48,115 bases of DNA from Bacteroidia bacterium (GTDB lineage: Bacteria > Bacteroidota > Bacteroidia > B-17B0 > Aurantibacillaceae), in NCBI GenBank assembly GCA_025362575.1, contig JANYIQ010000040.1:1-48115 (forward strand), in the 5' to 3' direction. Each line of letters starts with the position of its first letter. The stretch's first letter is position 1. Under the pieces are notes generated by a model, which had not been told where the DNA came from, searched no databases, and worked only from the letters and a program-made list of their open reading frames with translations. Both the position numbers and the translations under genes were made by a program. Below, one piece after another: positions 16,507 to 24,734 of this stretch.

Positions 16507-17115
16507 ATGATAATATTTACAATAATTGGGGTCATTACAGTTCTGGTATTGATTGGGGCAGGATTAATTCAGTATGGAAAGAATAAGGCAGAAGGATCAA
16601 CTTCACAAAATAACAAATCTCAATCAAGCCTTATCATATTGCGTGAAGTGAATAAAAGAAAATGGCAAGCAATTGCCTCAGAAAGTGAGATCACCCCATA
16701 TTTAAAAATGGTAGTGGAAGATTTTTATATTAGAGATAGAATAAATTATGAAACATATTTAGAAAACCAAAGGGCAAATGAAACTACCAAAGAGTTAGGA
16801 AGTGGACTTAACATCTGGGAGAAATCAAATCAATTAAAAATGATGCCTGAGCAACCAATAAATTGCTCTCCCTCTTTTAGAAAACACTACTCAGAAGATA
16901 GGTTTAATAGAGGTAATTTAGTTCCAACTTGGTTTTACATTGCATATCCTGATATAGCCTTTTGGTTTCACGATAACTTGAACTTATTTGAAAATGAAAT
17001 TGAAACACGAGAAGCTGAATTATTTGATGAAGAAGGAAAAATGAGACCTCTTTTTTTCAGAGAGGTGATTGAGAAATATAAAAACCTTAAAGGAAAGATT
17101 GAATGTGCCTTATAA
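16507..17115 (+). CDS. Hypothetical membrane-anchored protein (element A)
   Basis: A 202-residue protein with one N-terminal membrane helix (about residues 2-23: IIFTIIGVITVLVLIGAGLI). A Ser/Asn-rich linker and a soluble alpha-helical domain follow, rich in aromatic and acidic residues (PYLKMVVEDFYIRDRINYE, LVPTWFYIAYPDIAFWFHDN). No family is recognised. It starts 16 bp after the TPR-like gene. Confidence 0.6.
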   Translation: MIIFTIIGVITVLVLIGAGLIQYGKNKAEGSTSQNNKSQSSLIILREVNKRKWQAIASESEITPYLKMVVEDFYIRDRINYETYLENQRANETTKELGSGLNIWEKSNQLKMMPEQPINCSPSFRKHYSEDRFNRGNLVPTWFYIAYPDIAFWFHDNLNLFENEIETREAELFDEEGKMRPLFFREVIEKYKNLKGKIECAL

Positions 17116-17133
17116 GACCAAAACAAATTTCAA

Positions 17134-17436
17134 ATGGCTTACTTAAATCGAAACTACTCTTTACTAAACCAACAATGCGAGAATGCCTTAGATGAATATT
17201 TCAGGAGAGACCAAACTGTCTTATTAGATCAACAATTTATAGATCATGAAATAGAATGGATAAAAAAAAACAAAGTACTATTCTTTTCTATATCTATTAA
17301 ACCAAAAGGACTGCCAACATTAATACTTTCTGTGGATGCAAATGGTGTTCACTATCCCCACATGCTTCAATTTGGCATAATCGTAGACCAAGGTAGAACT
17401 GGAATAATTTCTGATGAAGAATTAGAAACAAAATAA
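17134..17436 (+). CDS. Hypothetical protein (element A)
   Basis: A 100-residue soluble protein, not recognised. The N-terminal half is helical and acidic (LNQQCENALDEYF), followed by beta strands (KVLFFSISIKPKGLPTLILSV). There is no signal peptide. It begins 18 bp after the preceding gene, suggesting the same transcript. Confidence 0.55.
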   Translation: MAYLNRNYSLLNQQCENALDEYFRRDQTVLLDQQFIDHEIEWIKKNKVLFFSISIKPKGLPTLILSVDANGVHYPHMLQFGIIVDQGRTGIISDEELETK

Positions 17437-17560
17437 TTTTTATAATTTTTTATTTCAAAAATTTAGTACCCACCTCTTCACAAAGGACCCCGCCTTTAAC
17501 CTCCGCTAGCCTCTGAAGTAGGAAACTCCTACTCAATTTAAATTTTAAAAACACAATTTT
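17437..17560 (+). promoter_or_regulatory. Intergenic leader with a 7-bp hairpin
   Basis: The stretch contains a C-rich section and a perfect hairpin, AGTAGGA-AAC-TCCTACT (17517-17533), 28 bases before the next ATG. It could be a processing or translational control element, or an internal leader. No promoter consensus is clear. Confidence 0.3.
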
Positions 17561-17881
17561 ATGATTACAATCAGCAATGCTGTTGAAAGAAAAAACAGCG
17601 ATGGGGAGACATTTGTTGCCCTAATCCTAACAGGACAAGTAGAAATGGTAAAGTCAAAACAAGGTAAGTTTTACGCTACAGTTCGCAAGGCGAGTGTTCC
17701 TTCAACTTTAGATATTGAGTTAGCTAAAGGAATGATAGGCCAAAAAATGAATGGCATGATCATTAAGAAACCTTGTGATCCTTACATGTACACAACTCAA
17801 TCTGGAGAAGAGATTGAATTAGAGTGGACATACGAGTATACTGATCAGGCAGCCAACTTCTCAGAGGAAGTTTTCAGTTAA
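17561..17881 (+). CDS. Hypothetical accessory-element protein (element A)
   Basis: A 106-residue beta-rich soluble protein: VALILTGQVEMVKSKQGKFYATVRKASVPST, KGMIGQKMNGMIIKKPCDPY and EEIELEWTYEY. I associate this pattern with small proteins common in Bacteroidota plasmids and integrated elements. The OB-like run of strands would suit nucleic-acid binding, but no function is established and I infer none. Confidence 0.6.
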   Translation: MITISNAVERKNSDGETFVALILTGQVEMVKSKQGKFYATVRKASVPSTLDIELAKGMIGQKMNGMIIKKPCDPYMYTTQSGEEIELEWTYEYTDQAANFSEEVFS

Positions 17882-17891
17882 GGTTTAGGTT

Positions 17892-18131
17892 ATGGAGAGG
17901 GAACATTTAACCCACCTTAATCCTGAAAGTATATTAGTAGTAGCCAATAGGGGGCAATTGAGGAGACTCCGTTGCCCCTTTAAGGTTATGCTTATAATGA
18001 GAATAGATGGATTAACGGAAGGAGAAAACTATGTTGTGAGGTTGGTTTTACCTGACACAACTTTTAAGATGGTTTATGTGATTACAGGTCATGGACCTCA
18101 TTATCCATACTATTATTTTGCTATTCTTTAA
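17892..18131 (+). CDS. Hypothetical protein (element A)
   Basis: A 79-residue protein starting 10 bp after the previous stop, probably co-transcribed. It is beta-rich (SILVVANRGQLRRLRCPFKVMLIMRID, NYVVRLVLPDTTFKMVYVITG) and has no signal peptide. It is not recognised. Confidence 0.5.
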   Translation: MEREHLTHLNPESILVVANRGQLRRLRCPFKVMLIMRIDGLTEGENYVVRLVLPDTTFKMVYVITGHGPHYPYYYFAIL

Positions 18132-18931
18132 ATCCTTTCTACATCTTGGCAAAGGTATCCACGCTTCATAATGTGCAAGCTTAAAATGAATTTTTGAAAA
18201 TTTTCAGTAACGATTTGTTTGTGATATAATCAAAACGATTATATAATCTTCTAAGTTATACTGTAGAATGAAAATTTGTCAAAAAAGCTTGGCAAATTAT
18301 TACGCTTAGGATTGCTAGTCGCTAAGATGTAAGAAAGGCTTATTGTTGTCAATTAATAAACTATAACAGTAAAATAAGTTCGCAGGCTCATTTTAATCCA
18401 TTGATAATTGATCATTTATAGCTTACAAGGGATTACTGAAATGAAACTTTTAAAAAGTAGAAGATGAATTACGAACTGGAGAAGATTGAACAGGAAATAA
18501 GGTATTCAGCCTAAAAGCTATTTTTAATGCCCTGTTTTGGCATAGCTTTTTGTGCTTCATGAAATATACCCACACAAGCTATGGTATATTTCTTCTTTAA
18601 TTTTAGCTCGCCTGCTTGGCTTATTACAGGCTGCGGCATTGGCTAAAGCACACATGCCTTGTGTTGCTCCTACGCACAATCTAACGCACCAACATGGGTC
18701 GTATATGGGGTAAACCCCATTAATACTCCCACCAGCATAAGCTACTCGCAGGGGCTTCGCTAGAGGCACTGATTTAAGATATTCACTTAGGGTTTAGTTG
18801 TATTAGTATGAACTTGAATGTTCGCTAACCTAAAACAGTGGATTAAGTTTTATGCTAGATTTCTTGTCCGGTAATATTCCGGAATTCTTTGAGAAGGTTT
18901 TTGCTTATAAACTAAAAACCGCTGAAAGAAT
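18132..18931. other. Non-coding stretch with a higher-G+C block
   Basis: There are no convincing genes in 800 bases. AT-rich flanks include an inverted repeat TATAATC/GATTATA around 18225-18243. At about 18595-18775 the base composition rises to roughly half G+C by eye, with short stems such as GGGGT-AA-ACCCC and GGCAT/ATGCC. It could be a structured RNA, an oriT or replication region, or captured foreign DNA. A 70-codon minus-strand frame crosses it but does not read like a protein. Confidence 0.35.
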
Positions 18932-19102
18932 ATGCCACGTGGAAGAAAGAGGGTAGCCAGTAAGATGGTTACCCAATTTCTGTTTCCAAAGACGGAGGTG
19001 ATCAAAAGGACCAATTTTGCACCTAAAATGGTTCGATTTAGTTTCCGATATATATTATATGATATAGCTTTTTTATTGTTTTTTACCCCTTCAGGGAGAT
19101 AA
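18932..19102 (+). CDS. Possible small basic protein
   Basis: An open frame of 56 codons starts MPRGRKRVASKMVTQFLFPK and is strongly basic at the N terminus, then hydrophobic (YILYDIAFLLFF). It overlaps a GGGTAGCCA/TGGTTACCC hairpin (18951-18974). It may be a remnant or chance. The rest of the gap to 19259 holds only AT-rich DNA. Confidence 0.2.
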   Translation: MPRGRKRVASKMVTQFLFPKTEVIKRTNFAPKMVRFSFRYILYDIAFLLFFTPSGR

Positions 19103-19259
19103 TTATAGAAATTATCTTATCCCGTCAAAAATCTGTTTCACACTATTAAATAATATAGCTGTTTTGTATAGTTAGAATAAGTTTTGATAGATATGATCTA
19201 ATATAATAAAGAAACCACCCTTTTGAGGTGATCTCTTTATGCAGCAAGTGCAAGTAGTG

Positions 19260-20711
19260 CTAACCTACTTTAAAGTATTTTCCCCTCTTTTCTTGTTTAA
19301 GGATACCTTTATCCAGGAGGTTCTTTAAAGAGTGTTTGCTTGTCCTTTCTGGGATTTTAGCAGTCTTACCAAGAGCTACTATTTCTGCTGTTGATATTTC
19401 TCTATCTGAAGGAAGAATCCTTAATAACTTTTTATCACTCAAACCAAGGGTGCTAACTTCCTTGGATGGTAATAATTTGATGACGTCCAATGTATGTTCA
19501 AAAAGAGTACTTGAAATTTGAAGTGCACTTCTAAGGTCAGAGTTTTTACAATACATTATAGAAGATTCATTCTTGGACTCAAAAGATCGAATGCAAGTAA
19601 GAATCATCGCAATTCGATAACTTATCACAGCTAATCTGAAAGCTGACGCATCAATTGCTAAGGTGTAACACTTTTGGATATTTGATACCTTTTTAGAGAA
19701 GTAAGTGTTAAACAACTGCTTTTGAAAAGGATTCAGCCTAAACTCAATTTCCTTTTGTCCATCATTGTCTTTATAGAAGGAGTGGAGCGCCATTACTTCA
19801 GCGCCAAATTTCTTTTTGTAGTAGTCTGGATGAAATGTTGTTTCAAACACATCCGCCCAAATACCCCTATCAGGATTAAAATAGAATGCCATTCTACTAA
19901 AAAGTCCATCTTCAACGCTTTCCATTAACTTCGTTACCTGATTTGGTGTTCCTGATAATATTGCTGTTAGTTTTGGGCTTGAAATCTCTACAAAGCCATT
20001 TCCTGAATTTTTATTATCACTTATCGGTTCATGATGAAATGCCTTTCTAAGCAGGTCTGAAAAACCTCCCCAATCCTGTTTCATCGCAGCTGCAAGTGTA
20101 TCACTTTCTGTTTCAAAAATTATACCCCTTCCATTATTTTTGTCTATCGAAGCGATTAGTGCAGCATTGCTACTATTACCTGGTATGAACAAAGTTTTAG
20201 GTCGCACTAGGTTATCGAGACCAACGGCTTCTTGGCTTTCCTCAGCCATTAAAGATTTATGTAGGATTTCACCAGCTTCTTTGGCATACATCATCGTTCC
20301 TTTTCCTGTTGCTGGATTTCCTATTAAGTAGAAGTACATATTCGAATACAATTTTCTTCCTTTGTAAACTCCGTACACCCTTTCTAAAATAGCACTGATA
20401 AGGCTTAACGTCGACAAAAAGAAAATATCACGCTCTTTTCCTTTGAATTTATAGCATTCCTTTCTCAATAAGTCAGGCAACTGCTGATAAACACAATCAG
20501 AAATTAATTTTCTATCCAAGAATCCTCTTGCACTTGTTGCCTTTATTGCACGAAATTCTTTTGATTCTCTAACTCCAGCAAAATCCTCTATTGGAGTCAA
20601 AATTTCTTTGATTGACACTAATGGTTTTGTTGTTTGTGAAATCTCTGCTACTTGAACAGCCTTTTCAAATTCAGAGTTTTTCAAATCATCTTGTGATTCA
20701 ATTTTTTTCAT
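19260..20711 (-). CDS. DUF3987-type (YfjI-like) replication-associated ATPase
   Basis: A 483-residue protein with a RecA-like ATPase core. Walker A is YLIGNPATGKGTMMY (about residue 135). A downstream acidic strand, GIIFETESDTLAAAM, is a Walker-B-like element, and SPKLTAILSGTPNQVTKLM gives a sensor-like segment. The C terminus is a predicted winged helix (DREISTAEIVALGKTAKI). Proteins of this type serve plasmids, phages and satellites as primase-helicase-like factors, but the exact activity is not established. Seven codons upstream a TTG is in frame; ATG at 20711 is preferred. Its presence suggests element A can replicate after excision. Confidence 0.8.
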   Translation of the reverse strand: MKKIESQDDLKNSEFEKAVQVAEISQTTKPLVSIKEILTPIEDFAGVRESKEFRAIKATSARGFLDRKLISDCVYQQLPDLLRKECYKFKGKERDIFFLSTLSLISAILERVYGVYKGRKLYSNMYFYLIGNPATGKGTMMYAKEAGEILHKSLMAEESQEAVGLDNLVRPKTLFIPGNSSNAALIASIDKNNGRGIIFETESDTLAAAMKQDWGGFSDLLRKAFHHEPISDNKNSGNGFVEISSPKLTAILSGTPNQVTKLMESVEDGLFSRMAFYFNPDRGIWADVFETTFHPDYYKKKFGAEVMALHSFYKDNDGQKEIEFRLNPFQKQLFNTYFSKKVSNIQKCYTLAIDASAFRLAVISYRIAMILTCIRSFESKNESSIMYCKNSDLRSALQISSTLFEHTLDVIKLLPSKEVSTLGLSDKKLLRILPSDREISTAEIVALGKTAKIPERTSKHSLKNLLDKGILKQEKRGKYFKVG

Positions 20712-21208
20712 AATAAATAATTTAATGACCAAATAATTTTTGAGCCATTTTTAATGCTGGTCTTTACACAAAAAATGACTAGACATTGGACACATGAAAA
20801 GAAATAACGAGGGCGATTTAATTTTTGATTTGAGTTTGGAAAGAAACTTCCAGATTAGGTTAGATAGTTTAGGATAAAAATTTAGGATTGAAGATTCTAG
20901 ATTTGGATAATGATTTAGGTATAATTCTTTAGGTTTTTGTAGCCTTTTGTTCCAGTGGCGGCTTCTGGTGCTATTTATTTTCAGTAATTCAAAGTACATG
21001 CCTCAAATTTATGAAAGGTTTATTACATGATAAAATCCCTCACTCATTAATAGATTGTCTTCACGAACTTTAATACCTTAACCACCCCCTAAAAATTTAA
21101 AAGCCTTTATTTAGAACAAAATATTCATTATTTAACCAAGCTTTCACATGCAAATTAACTGCAAATTTTGCCTCTCCGAACCCCAGTAGCTCCAGCGAAT
21201 GCTGGTTG
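20712..21208. other. Leader of the DUF3987 gene with TTTAGG repeats, and right end of element A
   Basis: TTTAGG occurs at 20868, 20881, 20914 and 20928. On the minus strand a TAAATTTG box lies at 21004-21011. An 82-codon minus-strand frame (20751-20999) crosses the repeats; its residue pattern follows the repeat and I do not call it. At 21150-21175 GCAAATTAACTGCAAATTT gives two GCAAATT direct repeats near the att site. Confidence 0.35.
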
Positions 21209-21271
21209 CAACTGGATAGAGCACCTGACTACGGATCAGGAGGTTTAGAGTTCGAATCTCTACGAGACCAC
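21209..21271 (+). repeat. Middle att site: 63-base copy of the tRNA-Arg 3' part
   Basis: The 63 bases are identical to 12619-12681: the D-loop, anticodon arm, T-arm and 3' acceptor strand. The 5' acceptor strand is absent, so the copy is not a functional tRNA. Upstream, TAGCTC (21187-21192, as in the tRNA D-stem) is separated from the copy by a small hairpin, CCAGC-GAAT-GCTGG (21192-21205). It marks the junction between the two tandem elements. Confidence 0.85.
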
Positions 21272-22792
21272 TTGTAGGGAAAGCGTTTCAGAAATGGAAC
21301 GCTTTCCTTTTTTATTGCCCTGCAATTGCCTATCAGACAAGCAAATCAGACTAACAACTTCATTTATTTTAGTGGTTCGATACTTATTATTTTCAAAAGT
21401 CAAGCCCTCTGGGAATATCGAACCAATTATCTTACGTTTTACTTCAGTATCTCCACTTATATAGTACTTATCTATATTTGTAAAGAGCATTGTACAAAAA
21501 TTAATCTGCTTTGTGAAGTCTTCATTTGACACTCTTAATTGACTTTCTTGTAAAGACAAGCGGTTTATTGTTTCCTCTATATCAATTCTCATTTCTTTAT
21601 ACTCACCTGAGGAAATTTCGCCATCTAACATTAAGGCTCTTGCATTTTTCAAACGCTGGGTTTGCTTTTCTATTTCCTTGGCAATCTCAATTAGTTGTTC
21701 CTTGCCTTTTTTGTTATTACCGTGTAATAATTCTTTCAATTTGAGGGCATAAATTTGCCCCGCTCCTGAATCTATTTTGAATATTCTAAGAACATCCATA
21801 AAAGTATCATTTACAAGGTCGGCTTTTTGTCTTTCTTTGCACCCTTTACTGCAATGGTAGTAAAAGAATTTTTTGCCAGTGCGACTTGTGGAAGCAGAGG
21901 CTGTTAAATTACTTTTGCATTGAGGGCAAATTAGAAAGCCACGCAAAGGAAATTCAATCCTCATAGTTAAATTTTTCGCAGGTGTTTTCTTTTTACGACC
22001 CTCTAAAATATCTTGTACATTATAGAATAAACTTTCATCAATTATTGGTTTGTGGTCTCCTTGCACCCATTCGAGCGGTTCATCTTTATATGCAGGAACG
22101 CAAACTTTTCCGATGTATCCTTTATTTCTAAGCATTACCCAAAAACCATTACGACTAATCTTTAATCCTCTTTTGTTCATTAACTTTCTGAGTTCCTCAA
22201 TTTGGTAAGTTTCAGAAGCGAATAATTCAAAAGCCTCTTTTATAAGGCTCTCTGTTGCTCCACTTTCAGGGATCATAATCGGGCGGTTGTTTTCATTTCT
22301 TGCGTTTTTATATCCACGCAAACAACTACCAATCCAACGCCCCTCTTTTTTTGCTCGACGTACTCCGTGAAAAATATTTAAGGCTCTTCGGTCATTATCA
22401 ACTTCGGGGGCGGCCAAATAAACCGCTAACATTATTTTGCTTTCAGGAATTTCAAAATTCAAAGGCTGTTCAATTGCTTGTGGTTCCACTCCATAATCAC
22501 GAAGTTTTTTAATTGCTATATAAGCCTCTGCAATATTTCGTGAAAATCTATCCCACTTAATAAATAGCATTACGTCAACAAGCCCCCTGTTTTTCTTTAT
22601 GAACGCCAAAATGTTTAACCACTCAGGGCGGTTAAAATTTTTACCACTTTCGTCTTCATGGTAAATCCCTACAATATCAATATTGGAATTTTCACAATAC
22701 TTTATTAATCGTGCCTTTTGGTCGGCAGGACTGTATCCGTCATTTTGTTCATCGGTACTTACCCTAATATATAGTATCGCTTTTTGCTTCAT
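21260..22792 (-). CDS. Large serine recombinase of element B
   Basis: A 510-residue site-specific recombinase. The N-terminal resolvase domain has the catalytic Ser in YIRVSTDEQ (Ser12) and the motif KWDRFSRN (about 82). A recombinase domain follows at about 160-270 (VRRAKKEGRWIGSCLRGYKN). A zinc ribbon at about 285-315 has CPQCKSNL and HCSKGCKE, then a coiled coil at about 355-420. The last codons (LQVVS-stop) are read from the tRNA remnant, so the stop codon comes from the att site. It probably moves element B. A small gene lies just upstream. Confidence 0.93.
   Translation of the reverse strand: MKQKAILYIRVSTDEQNDGYSPADQKARLIKYCENSNIDIVGIYHEDESGKNFNRPEWLNILAFIKKNRGLVDVMLFIKWDRFSRNIAEAYIAIKKLRDYGVEPQAIEQPLNFEIPESKIMLAVYLAAPEVDNDRRALNIFHGVRRAKKEGRWIGSCLRGYKNARNENNRPIMIPESGATESLIKEAFELFASETYQIEELRKLMNKRGLKISRNGFWVMLRNKGYIGKVCVPAYKDEPLEWVQGDHKPIIDESLFYNVQDILEGRKKKTPAKNLTMRIEFPLRGFLICPQCKSNLTASASTSRTGKKFFYYHCSKGCKERQKADLVNDTFMDVLRIFKIDSGAGQIYALKLKELLHGNNKKGKEQLIEIAKEIEKQTQRLKNARALMLDGEISSGEYKEMRIDIEETINRLSLQESQLRVSNEDFTKQINFCTMLFTNIDKYYISGDTEVKRKIIGSIFPEGLTFENNKYRTTKINEVVSLICLSDRQLQGNKKGKRSISETLSLQVVS
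21278..21313 (+). terminator. Terminator behind the middle tRNA copy
   Basis: GGAAAGCGTTTC pairs with GGAACGCTTTCC (12 bp, one wobble) around the loop AGAAAT, followed by TTTTTT and ATTG. The stem differs from the terminators at 12692 and 47372 but the loop and tail are the same. It lies inside the 3' coding part of the serine recombinase on the other strand. Confidence 0.75.
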
Positions 22793-22828
22793 TTTTTTAG
22801 CTATTTAATTCTAATCAATTTACGAAAT

Positions 22829-23065
22829 TTATTCGGACTTATTTCCTTTGTTAATATTTTTAACCTTTTTTGTTAATTGTTTTTCCAATTCGGTAATCTC
22901 CTCTGAAGTTTTGCCATTTAAAAACTCCACGGTCATTTCTGCGTATTGAAAAATCCAAGCCCGAATTTTTAAAATTTGCTCATCAGTATATTTTTTGCCG
23001 TTTTGATTTAAAATTTTTCTACAAACGGCTAGCGAAATATTTTCACTTTCAGAATTCGGATTCAT
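22829..23065 (-). CDS. Small protein upstream of the serine recombinase
   Basis: A 78-residue helical, charged protein from ATG at 23065 (MNPNSESENISLAVCRKILN, then KYTDEQILKIRAWIFQYAEM, and a Lys-rich tail). The frame extends 27 codons further upstream, but into a hairpin region, so the shorter start is better. Similar short genes commonly precede Bacteroidota recombinases of this type. The role is unknown; a directionality factor is one idea. Confidence 0.6.
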   Translation of the reverse strand: MNPNSESENISLAVCRKILNQNGKKYTDEQILKIRAWIFQYAEMTVEFLNGKTSEEITELEKQLTKKVKNINKGNKSE

Positions 23066-23456
23066 AACTGTAAGAATTATCCGTTTGCATCTTTTTACGC
23101 AAACGGCTGTAAACAAAGGCACCCCGGAGGTGCATTTATACAGCAAAGCATCGGTTTAAGATCGGAGGTTTTATACAGCTAAAACGTTTGACGGAAAAAT
23201 TTCAGGGTAGAAAGTACTTTTTTCGAGAATCCTATTCGTGTTATACGATGTAACTTGTTTAGTCGTTGCGTTGAATTGAAATAATTTGTCGGAACAATTT
23301 GTTTGGTGTTGATTGATCGAGATTGGTCGACTTTTATATTTTCCGATGTGAAATCATTTTTATTTCGATGAGAAATCAAAATATTTCATCAACATTACAT
23401 TACTGTATTATTAGGGAATCAACAATAAGCTTAATGCAAAACACCAACTAAATACA

Positions 23457-23500
23457 AATGAATCACCAATGAGACATCAATGAATCATCAATCGAACACC
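23457..23500 (+). repeat. Four tandem 11-bp iteron-like repeats
   Basis: AATGAATCACC, AATGAGACATC, AATGAATCATC and AATCGAACACC follow one another without gaps, with a degenerate fifth copy starting AATAGG. The 11-bp period keeps sites on one face of the helix, as in iteron origins and repressor arrays. Confidence 0.65.
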
Positions 23501-23549
23501 AATAGGTAGAAGATAAAACACTGATTAAACAACTCAATATCCGGAAATT

Positions 23550-23579
23550 TTGATTTTAACGCAAAAAAACCTAAATTTA
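23550..23579 (+). promoter_or_regulatory. Promoter of the three-gene plus-strand unit
   Basis: TTG (23550-23552), 19 bases, then TAAATTTA (23572-23579) gives the Bacteroidota TTG-N19-TAnnTTTG arrangement with one mismatch in the -7 box. It lies 15 bases before the ATG at 23595 and directly after the iteron-like array. Confidence 0.55.
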
Positions 23580-23594
23580 GGCTACCGAAATGAC

Positions 23595-23828
23595 ATGAAA
23601 AAGCTTGCCCAAGTAACAAACGTTTATTCAGACAATAAAGTTTATCTCTTTAACGAGGATCAAAAAGAGTTTAATGCTTTCGTGAATAAGATAGATGGCA
23701 AACTATCTACTAAAGAAGCGTTGGAAAAATTAGAAAGCATGGTGTTTTATGAGGTTGTTTTACCTTACACATCAGGTGCTCTTGTGATAAATATTGAAAC
23801 AACCGAAATACCTTGTTTCGAGGTGTAA
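23595..23828 (+). CDS. Hypothetical protein (element B)
   Basis: A 77-residue soluble protein, unrecognised: MKKLAQVTNVYSDNKVYLF, a helix, then a C-terminal strand pair (FYEVVLPYTSGALVINIETTE). The longer in-frame opening (TTG at 23550) runs through the promoter, so ATG at 23595 is chosen. It is first of a three-gene run next to the iteron-like array; a replication or control role would be a guess. Confidence 0.55.
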   Translation: MKKLAQVTNVYSDNKVYLFNEDQKEFNAFVNKIDGKLSTKEALEKLESMVFYEVVLPYTSGALVINIETTEIPCFEV

Positions 23829-23840
23829 AACAATTATATA

Positions 23841-24287
23841 ATGGCAGACTTAGAAAAAATACAGGTAATTGAAAGCAAGCTCATTGATTTATACACTAAA
23901 ATAAATTGGCTAAATTATGAGATAGGGGAAAAGGTAAGGTTAGAAGAAGGTTACGTTATGACCGCTGAATATTCCGATAAAAATGAAAAGAAAGGGAAAT
24001 TAAATTCAGAAATCAATTTGTTAAGAGCCGAAAAACTAGCTCTTTTGCATTGTTATAAATTTGTTTTAGTTGGCGAACTTATTTCTGTTAATGGAACAAC
24101 TATCCCTAACTACCCATTTACTAATATCCTTTATTCTTCAATTAATGTAAATTCCTATAAAGAAAAAACTCCAATAGGTACTCCAATTAGGATGGTTCCA
24201 GAAGAGTTACTCTATGAAATTGCAAATCAATTTTCGTCTGTCTTTAAGGATGGATTTGAGTGCAGAAGTATTGTTCAGACTAAATAA
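23841..24287 (+). CDS. Hypothetical protein (element B)
   Basis: A 148-residue soluble protein. The N-terminal half is a predicted coiled coil (MADLEKIQVIESKLIDLYTK and KLNSEINLLRAEKLALLHCY). The second half has an extended segment with TTIPNYPFTNILYSS and GTPIRMVPEELLYEIANQF. It starts 12 bp after the previous stop. No family is recognised. Confidence 0.6.
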   Translation: MADLEKIQVIESKLIDLYTKINWLNYEIGEKVRLEEGYVMTAEYSDKNEKKGKLNSEINLLRAEKLALLHCYKFVLVGELISVNGTTIPNYPFTNILYSSINVNSYKEKTPIGTPIRMVPEELLYEIANQFSSVFKDGFECRSIVQTK

Positions 24288-24294
24288 TTAGAAT

Positions 24295-24696
24295 ATGACT
24301 AAGAATCAAGAAATGCAAATGATGCTATATGTTTGCAGAATAGCTGAACATTATGGCTTAAAAGAATCAGAATATCTTACTTTTCAGGAAAGAGATGTTT
24401 TGCTTAATAAATTAAAGAAGATTAACCATCCAGCTTGGCTTGTGATTTATGAATTTGTTGAAAGTTGTACTGAATTGGAGAAAGCAAGAACAGATGATTT
24501 TACAAAGAAAGTGAATTTAGGAGTTTGGCAAGGAAGTATTACAATAGCCAGCGAAGATTTGATTGGTTCAGCATTAAGGTTAGTAGATTTTTGCTTAGAT
24601 AACAAGATATCACTGAAGGATCTTACAATTATTAATTGGAGCCATAAAAAAGCCCCCATTAATAATAATGAGGGCTTCAGCTATGAGAAAAATTAG
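24295..24696 (+). CDS. Hypothetical helical protein (element B)
   Basis: A 133-residue soluble, mostly helical protein (MQMMLYVCRIAEHYGLKESE, HPAWLVIYEFVESCTELEKA, SALRLVDFCLDNKISLKDLT). It is not recognised. Its last 16 codons overlap the intrinsic terminator of the convergent minus-strand block, so its C terminus (HKKAPINNNEGFSYEKN) is shaped by that hairpin. Confidence 0.6.
   Translation: MTKNQEMQMMLYVCRIAEHYGLKESEYLTFQERDVLLNKLKKINHPAWLVIYEFVESCTELEKARTDDFTKKVNLGVWQGSITIASEDLIGSALRLVDFCLDNKISLKDLTIINWSHKKAPINNNEGFSYEKN
24645..24676 (-). terminator. Terminator of the 13-gene minus-strand block
   Basis: Read on the minus strand, AGCCCTCATT-ATTATT-AATGGGGGCT (one mismatch) is followed by TTTTTT. 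It lies about 60 bases past the amidohydrolase stop codon and inside the 3' coding part of the convergent plus-strand gene. Confidence 0.8.
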
Positions 24697-24734
24697 AATT
24701 TAGTACCTCTACTAAACTCTACGGTAAATATAAT

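Larger units (their letters stand above)
23066..23594. promoter_or_regulatory. Divergent control region of element B
   Basis: This non-coding region lies between the recombinase unit and the plus-strand genes. It contains a hairpin with arms GCACC/GGTGC near 23118-23132 and two near-copies of TTTATACAGC (23136 and 23170 areas). Two 10-bp repeats, GATTGATCGA and GATTGGTCGA, lie near 23312-23331. On the minus strand there are two GATTTC(T/A)CATCG repeats, and then the 11-bp array at 23457-23500. It could be the origin, operator or attP-proximal region of the element. Confidence 0.45.

Noticed and set aside
18557-18769. 70-codon minus-strand frame in the G+C-rich block
   Set aside because: The product is Cys- and Ala-rich with no protein-like pattern, and the frame follows base composition and short stems.
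20751-20999. 82-codon minus-strand frame upstream of the DUF3987 gene
   Set aside because: Its pattern (repeated PK/LN words) is produced by TTTAGG repeats. There is no RBS, and the TAAATTTG box nearly touches the start codon.
23457-23500. Possible CRISPR array
   Set aside because: The repeats are only 11 bp, degenerate and have no spacers, and there are no cas genes.
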